A DNA stretch of 7,258 nucleotides from Prevotella sp. UBA746 (GTDB taxonomy: Bacteria; Bacteroidota; Bacteroidia; Bacteroidales; Bacteroidaceae): NCBI GenBank assembly GCA_002298545.1, contig DBKQ01000072.1, positions 1 through 7,258 of the forward strand. The letters run 5' to 3'. The notes under the pieces are model-generated. The model had not been told where the DNA came from. It searched no databases and saw only the letters and a program-made list of their open reading frames with translations. Both the position numbers and the translations under genes were made by a program. Below, in pieces: positions 1 to 5,901 of this stretch. Positions within the stretch are counted from its first letter, which is position 1. Each line of letters opens with the position of its first letter.

Positions 1-78
1 TCTCACCGCACAGTAGCAAGAACATTATGACTTTTTATAGTGAGTAAATGCAGGTCATTGTGCGGTGAGACACCGCAC
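1..78. repeat. Nested inverted repeats built on CACCGCAC
   Basis: Positions 1-12 (TCTCACCGCACA) and 59-70 are perfect 12-bp inverted copies around a 46-nt spacer. Positions 60-67 can instead pair perfectly with 71-78, giving an 8-bp GC-rich hairpin with a 3-nt loop. The middle copy can therefore form either of two mutually exclusive stems. There is no clear T-run after 78, so a simple intrinsic terminator is not well supported. No open reading frame of note runs through this stretch. It may be the 3' end of an upstream transcription unit or one edge of a small repeat cut by the window border. The pairing is seen directly; the role is unknown. Confidence 0.55.
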
Positions 79-134
79 CTACTACGATTTCCAACCATAC
101 AGGTTGAATTTGTTTCTGTTGTCATGAAAATAAG

Positions 135-167
135 TTTTGGTTTTTTCATTCATTTGCATTATCTTTG
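135..167 (+). promoter_or_regulatory. Bacteroidetes housekeeping-type promoter for the small RNA
   Basis: The -33 element TTTTG (135-139) is followed after 20 nt by TATCTTTG (160-167), a full match to the Bacteroidetes -7 consensus TAnnTTTG. Transcription should start near 172-175. It lies about 300 nt before the mod start codon but immediately before a strongly structured, terminator-ended stretch. It is therefore best read as the promoter of that RNA. Confidence 0.75.
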
Positions 168-173
168 CACACG

Positions 174-390
174 GATGGAGTTGCCAGTGGGCGATGATGT
201 CCGTTTTTGTGGAAAATAATAGCGTTTGCTGTTTATTCGAAAAACGTTCAGAAAACTTGGCGGTGGAAAGAATGTGTACAGAATAAACAAGTGAATGCCT
301 GCGATAGCGTGGGCATTCAGCTTGTCTGTATGCATGGGTTTCCGCCAAGTACCTCTGAACGTGGACAAGTTGAAATGTCTGCGTTTTTTT
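174..390 (+). ncRNA. Structured small RNA of about 215 nt, family unassigned
   Basis: A consensus promoter ends at 167 and an intrinsic terminator ends at 390. Between them lies one long irregular helix. Positions 244-251 pair perfectly with 355-362 (8 bp), 255-263 with 342-350 (9 bp), and 272-281 with 326-335 (10 bp, two G-U). Positions 287-291 pair with 321-325, and 293-299 with 312-318 (7 bp), closing on a 12-nt apical loop. Smaller hairpins are possible at 181-194 and 215-237. The only + strand ORF here (207-422) has no recognisable domain and cuts across the helix, so I treat this as non-coding. A long hairpin with bulges resembles 6S RNA. Promoter-to-terminator architecture also fits the Bacteroidales-1 RNA motif. 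I cannot confirm either by eye. Existence is well supported; identity is inference. Confidence 0.65.
360..390 (+). terminator. Intrinsic terminator of the small RNA
   Basis: Positions 360-367 (CGTGGACA) pair with 376-383 (TGTCTGCG) in an 8-bp stem with two G-U pairs and an 8-nt loop. The stem is followed directly by seven T residues (384-390). Its 5' arm overlaps positions 360-362, which also close the main helix of the RNA. GGACA at 363-367 can alternatively pair with TGTCC at 198-202. Terminator and upstream pairing are thus in competition. Read-through would continue into mod, 80 nt downstream. Confidence 0.65.
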
Positions 391-417
391 ATTATGGTAT
401 TTGGTGGAATCTTCGTT

Positions 418-459
418 TTTAAGAATAACACGCTTGCGCATTAAAACTATATTCTTAAA
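418..459. promoter_or_regulatory. 10-bp perfect inverted repeat just upstream of mod
   Basis: TTTAAGAATA (418-427) and TATTCTTAAA (450-459) are exact inverted copies separated by 22 nt. The right arm ends 11 nt before the mod ATG. It could be an operator for a dimeric regulator, or an RNA hairpin that hides the mod ribosome-binding region. No convincing TTTG/TAnnTTTG promoter was found between 391 and 470, so mod may depend on read-through from the upstream RNA promoter or on a non-consensus promoter here. The symmetry is seen; the function is inference. Confidence 0.4.
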
Positions 460-470
460 GCTTTAATGCT

Positions 471-2522
471 ATGGCAAAATCTTTGATAGAAGAGCTACCC
501 CGTATTGCGAGCGAGGGTAGGCAAGAGGCTCAGCGCATAATCGAGCGACTGAGCAGTGGTACACGTATCGGTTTGCAGACCAATGAATTGGTGTTGCCTC
601 GTAAGGATGTCTCCGGGTTCTTCCGCGGACAGGTTCCTAATATTCCTAATGAGTTCAATGCTGCCTTGGATGGCGGCACATGGATGAACCGACTTATTTA
701 TGGCGACAATCTCTTGACTATGCAAGCCTTGCTTGCCGGTGACCCGCAAACGGGCTTGCCTTCACTTAGAGGTAAGGTTGACCTTATTTATATTGACCCG
801 CCGTTTGACTCGAAGGCGGATTATAGAACGAAAGTTACTTTGCCGGGTATAGATATTCAGCAGAAGCCAACCGTGGTTGAGCAATTTGCGTATGCTGATA
901 CTTGGGAAGAAGGGACTATTTCTTATTTGAAGATGATTTATCCGAGACTTGTTTTAATGAAAGAGTTACTTTCTGAACGTGGAAGTATTTATGTTCATAT
1001 TGATTGGCATATTGGAGCTTATATGAAGGTAATGCTTGATGATATTTTTGGAAAGGAGAATTTTAGAAATGAAATTATATGGCAAAGAGTATATGCTCAT
1101 AATGATACGGATAAGTATGGTAATATTCATGATACGATATATTATTATATGAAAAATGCATATAATAAAAAATGGAATACTCAATATACACCATATGATG
1201 AAAAGTATCTTAAAATGTATTCAATGGATGATGGAGATGGTAGAAAGTATAAAGTTGAAAACACATTAGGACCTGGTGGACGTGGAGTTTACTATAATTG
1301 GAATGGTCATTATCGAGCATGGAGGTATTCGTATGAGAATATGAAGAAATTAGACGAACAAGGTCTTCTTTATTATACTTCTTCTGGTTTTCCTAAAAAA
1401 AAAGTATATTTGGATGAAATGCCAGGAAAGCCGATACAATCTATATGGACTGATATAAATTTAATTGCAGGACAAGCAAAAGAGTTAGTTAATTACGCCA
1501 CCCAAAAGCCCGAAGCCCTTCTCGAGCGCATCATCAAAGCCTCTTCCAATGCCGGCGACCTTGTTTGTGATTTCTTTGGCGGCAGCGGTACCACCGCCGC
1601 CGTAGCCGAGCGATTGGGCAGACGCTGGATAACCTGCGACATCGGCAAACCGGCATCCTTGGTCATGCGCAAACGATTCATTGACCAGGAAGTAAAACCG
1701 TTTCTCTATCAGAGCATCGGCGACTATCAGAAGGAGGCATTCCATAACAACAAGAAGCTAAGAAGAGTGGGCGACTTGTCGCAAGTCGTCTTGGGCTTGT
1801 TCGGTGCCTTGCCATTCTCGCCAGAACAGGTAAGCGACCGCAACTTCGGATTCGTAAAGGGTACACGAACTTTGGTTATGGTAGACAGTCCGAACCGCCT
1901 TACCACCGCCGCCACCGTGCGACGTGCTGTAGAGGCAAAGGCATCCTTGTTGGGAGGCGACTGGGATAAAGTAATTGTGCTCGGCTGGAACTTCGCCTTC
2001 GACATCTCCCAAGCCATAGAAAAATATAAGAACAGCAATGTTGAGGTGCTGGTAATCCCGCCCGACTTGCTCGACAAACTGTCGAAGAAAGGTTTCAAGA
2101 AGCTCATTGCCGACAAGACCGTGCGCTTCTCCTCCCTGCAGTATCTCGTGTTGAATCCGGTGGAAGTAACCACTAACGGCAATGGCGAGGACGAACTCAA
2201 TATCAGCCTAAACAACTACGTATTGCTGTCGCCCGACAATATTCCTCTTGACGACAAGGACAAGGCGAAGCTCCAGCAAGTTATGGAGCAAGACCCGTTG
2301 TCGCTCATCGAATACTGGAGCATCGATCCTGATTATGACGGCGAGACCTTTCGCAGCACATGGCAAGACTATCGGGAGAATGTAGACAACGACAGCGACC
2401 CCTTGCATTGCATCTATTCCACACGCATCACCATGCCGCATAAGACAGAAAGGAAAGTCTGCGTCAAGGCAGTGGATGTGTTCGGATTCGAAAGTCAAGT
2501 AGTGGTGAGTGTGGAGTGTTGA
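471..2522 (+). CDS. mod: Type III restriction-modification methyltransferase subunit (Mod)
   Basis: This 683-residue protein, of usual length for Mod, should transfer a methyl group from S-adenosylmethionine to N6 of adenine in one strand of an asymmetric site. It also supplies target recognition to the Mod-Res nuclease. The order is that of a beta-class enzyme: catalytic motif IV DPPF at residues 109-112, then a variable target recognition region (about 200-340). The S-adenosylmethionine motif I, FFGGSGTT, follows at 368-375 after the usual TQKPEALLERII lead-in. Residues 400-683 form a C-terminal part probably used for Res contact or dimerisation. ATG 471 is the natural start: the conserved N-terminal block begins at once and no better upstream Met is in frame. 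The ribosome site is weak (AAAG at 457-460). DNA for residues about 144-342 is far more AT-rich than its flanks, suggesting a replaced specificity domain. The catalytic assignment is firm; the recognition sequence cannot be read. Confidence 0.95.
   Translation: MAKSLIEELPRIASEGRQEAQRIIERLSSGTRIGLQTNELVLPRKDVSGFFRGQVPNIPNEFNAALDGGTWMNRLIYGDNLLTMQALLAGDPQTGLPSLRGKVDLIYIDPPFDSKADYRTKVTLPGIDIQQKPTVVEQFAYADTWEEGTISYLKMIYPRLVLMKELLSERGSIYVHIDWHIGAYMKVMLDDIFGKENFRNEIIWQRVYAHNDTDKYGNIHDTIYYYMKNAYNKKWNTQYTPYDEKYLKMYSMDDGDGRKYKVENTLGPGGRGVYYNWNGHYRAWRYSYENMKKLDEQGLLYYTSSGFPKKKVYLDEMPGKPIQSIWTDINLIAGQAKELVNYATQKPEALLERIIKASSNAGDLVCDFFGGSGTTAAVAERLGRRWITCDIGKPASLVMRKRFIDQEVKPFLYQSIGDYQKEAFHNNKKLRRVGDLSQVVLGLFGALPFSPEQVSDRNFGFVKGTRTLVMVDSPNRLTTAATVRRAVEAKASLLGGDWDKVIVLGWNFAFDISQAIEKYKNSNVEVLVIPPDLLDKLSKKGFKKLIADKTVRFSSLQYLVLNPVEVTTNGNGEDELNISLNNYVLLSPDNIPLDDKDKAKLQQVMEQDPLSLIEYWSIDPDYDGETFRSTWQDYRENVDNDSDPLHCIYSTRITMPHKTERKVCVKAVDVFGFESQVVVSVEC
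901..1496 (+). other. AT-rich mosaic segment covering the Mod target recognition domain
   Basis: Counting bases, 901-1500 contains 184 G or C in 600 (31%), with 1141-1200 as low as 20%. The next 180 bases (1501-1680) contain 105 (58%), and 541-600 are at 52%. The right border is sharp, near 1495, inside the codons for the conserved YATQKPE block. The left border is softer, near 895-905. The reading frame is continuous across both. This is the pattern left when a recognition domain is exchanged by recombination through conserved flanks. Confidence 0.7.
1395..1403 (+). repeat. A9 homopolymer inside the mod coding region
   Basis: Nine consecutive A residues encode Lys309-Lys311. Gain or loss of one A would shift the frame before motif I (residues 368-375) and abolish methyltransferase activity. 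The tract is therefore a possible slippage switch. Homopolymers of this length also arise by chance in AT-rich DNA. Confidence 0.5.
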
Positions 2523-2588
2523 AGCTCTGATACACCTATTTAATATACATATATGAATATATTTTAACTGAACGTTCTGATTTATTTA

Positions 2589-2759
2589 CTTCCCCTCTCC
2601 CGTCTCCCCTTCCAGGGGAGAAGCAGTTACCCTTATAAGGTAAGTGTAGCTAATTATGGGAACTAAAAGTGTAGCTAATATTTAGTTATTATATATCAGC
2701 TAACATTTCGTTATTTGGTAACTGCTCCGCCCCCGTAGGGGGAGGCGGGGGAGGGGAAG
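2589..2759. repeat. 171-bp element with 43-bp terminal inverted repeats (MITE- or REP-like)
   Basis: The left arm (2589-2631) and right arm (2717-2759) align end to end without gaps. Of 43 positions only four are mismatched, and three more are G-U when read as RNA. The outer tips CTTCCCCTC and GAGGGGAAG match exactly, as do the inner tips GCAGTTACC and GGTAACTGC. Each arm also holds its own small hairpin (2603-2609 with 2615-2621; 2730-2734 with 2738-2742). The 85-bp centre is AT-rich and codes for nothing visible. No transposase is present, so it would be non-autonomous. No flanking target-site duplication was evident. It fills most of the mod-res gap and in the transcript would fold into a very stable stem. 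Confidence 0.75.
2640..2714. repeat. Three degenerate 25-bp repeats in the centre of the inverted-repeat element
   Basis: The core AGCTAA occurs at 2648, 2673 and 2698, exactly 25 bp apart each time. Copies one and two share AAGTGTAGCTAAT (2642-2654 and 2667-2679). Copies two and three share AGCTAA-ATTT-GTTAT with two differences in 17 positions. It is too short and too degenerate for a CRISPR array. It may be iterated protein-binding sites, or simply the internal structure of the element. Confidence 0.45.
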
Positions 2760-2788
2760 AACAAAATTTGAAACATGAATATTTTACT

Positions 2789-5698
2789 ATGGCAATAAAC
2801 TCAAACAATATATCATTAGAGCTGGCAAGCCGACTCACAGATATGGTGAATGCAGCTTGGGAGAGCGGAGAAATGCTGCAAAAGGTTACGCCAACAACCG
2901 CAGCATTGCTGAACTATTGGTTTGGCGATGGCTTCTGCGCTCAGAGAATGAGAAACTTCCATGAAGGACAGCGGCAGGTTATCCTCAATATCGTCTATCT
3001 CCACGAGGTGTTGGGCGAAACCAATGTGCTCGATGCCTACGAGAAAGTAATTCCGGAACTGATGGACAGGGCAGACCTGGCGCAACTCGCAAAGCAGAAA
3101 TACCAGTTTCCTAAGTATGCCGTGAAGATGGCTACGGGCACCGGCAAGACGTGGGTGATGCATGCCCTTCTGATTTGGCAGATGCTCAATGCACGCCATG
3201 AAGAAGTGGAGTCGGGACGGTTCACGCAGAAGTTCCTGATAGTGGCGCCGGGCTTGATAGTCTACGACCGCTTGCTTGATGCCTTTTGCGGAAGAAAGAA
3301 GAGAGACGAGGAGTATCGCGACCCGCAGACCAACGACTATTACATGAACCAGGAGGTGTTCATACCGGAACGTTACCGCGACGAAGTGTTCTCTTTCATA
3401 CAGAACAATGTAGTGACCAAGGAGAACGGCATAGGCAGAAAGACTACCGGCGACGGCTTGATAGCCTTGACAAACTGGCATCTCTTTGAAAACCAGATGG
3501 AGGAAACAGACGGTGGAGACGAAGATGCTGATGATTCAAACACCGTTACGCCACAAGAGATAGTGGGCGATCTCTTGCCCGTTCGCCCTGGCAAGTCGGC
3601 TGGCAATGACTTGGGAGTGCTCGACCGCCGTGCGCTCGGAGGCAGCGAACTGGAATATCTCGCAGGTCTGAAAGATTTGATGGTAATCAACGATGAGGCT
3701 CACCATATTCATGAGATAAAGCGAAACGGAGAAACGGAGGAAGTGGAATGGCAGCGAGGCTTGAATGCCATCAGTGCTACAAAAGGGAAACGCTTTATGC
3801 AAGTGGATTTCTCTGCCACGCCTTTTGATACGAAAGGTACGGGCGAAAGACAACAGAAAATCTTCTTCCCGCATATAATCGTGGATTTCGATTTGCCGAA
3901 GGCAATGAAGCAGGGACTCGTAAAGCTCCTCCTGCTCGATCGCCGGCAGGAACTTACCGAACTGGAGAACCTTGACTATAATGCCGAAAGAGATGAAGAG
4001 GGAAAGGTCATCGGACTGAGCGAGGGACAGCGTATGATGCTGCGTGCCGGACTGACAAAGCTGCAGCGGCTGGAAGAGGAGTTTGTGCAGACGGATCCAA
4101 ATAAAAATCCCAAAATGCTCATCGTATGTCAAGACACAACGGTATCACCGTTTGTAGAAGAGTTCCTGAAAACAGAAGGACTGGGAGATGACGATATCGT
4201 AACCATCGACAGCAACAAACAGGGAGAAGTGAAGGATGATGAATGGCAGAAAATAAAGGCAAAACTCTTTGATATAGACCATTATAAAAGTCCGAAGGTG
4301 GTAATCTCGGTGTTGATGCTCCGTGAGGGTTTCGATGTAAACAATATCTGTGTGCTCGTGCCGCTCCGCTCGTCGCAGGCTCCTATCCTTCTTGAACAGC
4401 TGGTGGGCAGGGGCTTGCGCCTGATGTGGAGGGAGCCTGATTATATCGATATAAAGCGAGAAGACAGGTTGAGAGTATTGAAATACCACAAACCGCCAAG
4501 AACATACATCGATACATTGTCTATCGTGGAACACCCGGCGTTTATCAAATTCTATGACGAGTTACAGGAGCAAGGCTTAGTGGCAGTGGACGACGGTGAT
4601 GTAGGCACTGGTGGAGCCATGGGCGACATTATAACTGTAGGACTTAGGGAAGATTATGAGAATTATGATTTCCAGTGGCCGGTAATCCTTCACGACTCTA
4701 TGGAGGAGCTTGAAGATGCTGAGATTGACTTGAACGATTTGCATCCGTTCTCGATGTATCCTCTGGCTTTGCTGCGCAAATTCCTGGCAAAAGAGGGAGA
4801 AACTTTTGTTTCGCAGGAGTCTCTCACCAAAACTACATTCGGTAAATATAAGGTAACTGCCAGTCTCTTTGATGCCAAGGGCTATAATGAGTATCTCCAG
4901 AAATTGTTGAGGGTCGTTACCTTGCGCTTCGAAAACTGTCGCCGTCAGGGCTTCCCTAATATTCAAATCAATGAGGCGCAGACTGTGCAGGTGATGGATT
5001 GGTATATACGAACCCGCTTGTTTTCACAGCCGTTCAGTCCTTTCAACGGCAGCGACTGGAAGATACTTCTTGCTAAGGACGGCATCGTTACAAAGCATAT
5101 CGTGGAGCAGTTTGCCGTTGCTATATACAAGATGCAGAATCGGCTTACTACAATAGATGCCGAGGTTTCGCTGACTCCATTCTCTACCTTGCGGGCGATA
5201 AAAATGAGAGAGGCTTATTCGGTGGAGGTGAGCAAGTGTATTTATCCGCGGTTAGGCTATCCGTCGCATGGCGGCGGACTGGAAAAAACTTTTATCGAGT
5301 TCTTGGACAGGGATGCAGAAGTGGAACGATTCTTGAAAATTAATGAAACAGGACATTCTTTTGCCATTATTTTCTATGTAAGAAAAGACGGTTTGATGGC
5401 TACTTATCATCCAGACTTCATAGTGGCTACTGCAGATAAAATATATCTGATAGAGACAAAGGGTGACGATAAGGTGGACGACCAAAATGTGCGCCAGAAG
5501 CAGGTGGCTACCATTGAATGGATAAAAAAGGTGAATGCCTTGAGACCTGAGTATAGAATGGAGCGCACGTGGGAATATGTACTTGTAGGCGAGAGCGTAT
5601 TCTATTCTTTGAGCGGAAGTGGTGCTTCGATTACTGATATATGTAACCACTGCAAGGTATCATATTCCGTGGCAACTGGAAATCTATTTGATTTATAA
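2789..5698 (+). CDS. res: Type III restriction-modification endonuclease/helicase subunit (Res)
   Basis: With Mod, this 969-residue protein forms the ATP-dependent enzyme that moves along DNA and cuts beyond unmodified sites. The helicase core is superfamily 2: Walker A ATGTGKT at residues 115-121, DEAH at 302-305, SAT at 342-344, REGFDV at 512-517 and motif VI QLVGRGLR at 537-544. The nuclease is C-terminal and of PD-(D/E)xK type: Asp876 in HPDF, then Glu889 and Lys891 in ETKG, with an upstream Glu832. Length and order match type III Res proteins, and no motif is broken. I chose ATG 2789. An in-frame TTG at 2768 would add seven residues and sits 8 nt after GAGGGGAAG, but that string is the tip of an inverted repeat and TTG starts are uncommon here. 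Co-transcription with mod is likely, since no promoter was found in the gap. The C-terminal tail (about 940-969) is unassigned. Confidence 0.95.
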   Translation: MAINSNNISLELASRLTDMVNAAWESGEMLQKVTPTTAALLNYWFGDGFCAQRMRNFHEGQRQVILNIVYLHEVLGETNVLDAYEKVIPELMDRADLAQLAKQKYQFPKYAVKMATGTGKTWVMHALLIWQMLNARHEEVESGRFTQKFLIVAPGLIVYDRLLDAFCGRKKRDEEYRDPQTNDYYMNQEVFIPERYRDEVFSFIQNNVVTKENGIGRKTTGDGLIALTNWHLFENQMEETDGGDEDADDSNTVTPQEIVGDLLPVRPGKSAGNDLGVLDRRALGGSELEYLAGLKDLMVINDEAHHIHEIKRNGETEEVEWQRGLNAISATKGKRFMQVDFSATPFDTKGTGERQQKIFFPHIIVDFDLPKAMKQGLVKLLLLDRRQELTELENLDYNAERDEEGKVIGLSEGQRMMLRAGLTKLQRLEEEFVQTDPNKNPKMLIVCQDTTVSPFVEEFLKTEGLGDDDIVTIDSNKQGEVKDDEWQKIKAKLFDIDHYKSPKVVISVLMLREGFDVNNICVLVPLRSSQAPILLEQLVGRGLRLMWREPDYIDIKREDRLRVLKYHKPPRTYIDTLSIVEHPAFIKFYDELQEQGLVAVDDGDVGTGGAMGDIITVGLREDYENYDFQWPVILHDSMEELEDAEIDLNDLHPFSMYPLALLRKFLAKEGETFVSQESLTKTTFGKYKVTASLFDAKGYNEYLQKLLRVVTLRFENCRRQGFPNIQINEAQTVQVMDWYIRTRLFSQPFSPFNGSDWKILLAKDGIVTKHIVEQFAVAIYKMQNRLTTIDAEVSLTPFSTLRAIKMREAYSVEVSKCIYPRLGYPSHGGGLEKTFIEFLDRDAEVERFLKINETGHSFAIIFYVRKDGLMATYHPDFIVATADKIYLIETKGDDKVDDQNVRQKQVATIEWIKKVNALRPEYRMERTWEYVLVGESVFYSLSGSGASITDICNHCKVSYSVATGNLFDL

Positions 5699-5714
5699 TC
5701 ATTTTTGCCCCTTG

Positions 5715-5810
5715 CCCTCACACCTTTACTCTCACACCCCTCACACTTACCCTCACCATCAGAATGCCGATAAACAGGGGCTTTGAGGGCTATGTGTGAG
5801 GGTGTGAGGG
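5715..5810. repeat. Inverted repeat cluster built on CCCTCACAC
   Basis: Left-side copies of CCCTCACAC-like units start at 5715, 5729 (CTCTCACAC), 5738 and 5750 (CCCTCACC). Two overlapping inverted copies, GTGTGAGGG, lie at 5794-5802 and 5802-5810. Positions 5715-5724 pair perfectly with 5801-5810. Alternatively 5731-5746 pairs with 5794-5808 with one extra base. Several registers of one hairpin are therefore possible. The stretch after it is A8-C-T8-G-T5 (5818-5840), so the whole could terminate res transcription, though the T-run sits 16 nt beyond the stem. It is probably an intergenic repeat family, unrelated in sequence to the element at 2589-2759. Confidence 0.6.
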
Positions 5811-5844
5811 TAAAATTAAAAAAAACTTTTTTTTGTTTTTAAAT

Positions 5845-5873
5845 GCAACTTTTCTATCCTTTCGCTCGTCTAA
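5845..5873 (+). promoter_or_regulatory. ECF-sigma-like promoter of the head-GIN gene
   Basis: GCAACTTTT (5845-5853) and CGTCTAA (5867-5873) place AAC and CGTC 17 nt apart, the layout typical of extracytoplasmic-function sigma factor promoters. Transcription would begin near 5880, about 20 nt before the start codon. An overlapping housekeeping reading is weaker: TTTG at 5832-5835, 19 nt, then TATCCTTTCG, which departs from TAnnTTTG. ECF control would fit an envelope protein. No sigma factor gene lies in the window. Confidence 0.5.
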
Positions 5874-5901
5874 ATAATAAAGAACTAAAAAGTAAAAGCG
5901 T

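Noticed and set aside
207..422. 71-residue + strand reading frame upstream of mod
   Set aside because: It has no recognisable domain, ends within the region after the terminator, and runs straight through perfect RNA helices and the T7 run. The structured RNA explains the stretch better.
400..436. Housekeeping promoter for mod starting at TTTG 400-403
   Set aside because: The position of the -7 box holds AATAACACGC, which does not match TAnnTTTG at any acceptable spacing.
82..441. Minus-strand reading frames of 119 and 90 residues
   Set aside because: They overlap each other, lack a start context, and lie opposite the structured RNA.
1727..2498. Long minus-strand frames opposite mod, and similar ones opposite res (for example 2816-3481 and 3536-4132)
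   Set aside because: These are mirror frames of strongly supported genes with low-complexity or unrelated translations.
471..2522. Type I or type II methyltransferase for the mod gene
   Set aside because: Beta-class motif order, the length of 683 residues and the adjacent large helicase-nuclease are those of a type III pair; no specificity (S) subunit is seen.
2640..2714. CRISPR array
   Set aside because: There are only three 25-bp units, with no separate spacers and poor identity outside the AGCTAA core.
2775..2798. ATG at 2775 as the res start
   Set aside because: It is in another frame and reaches a stop after seven codons.
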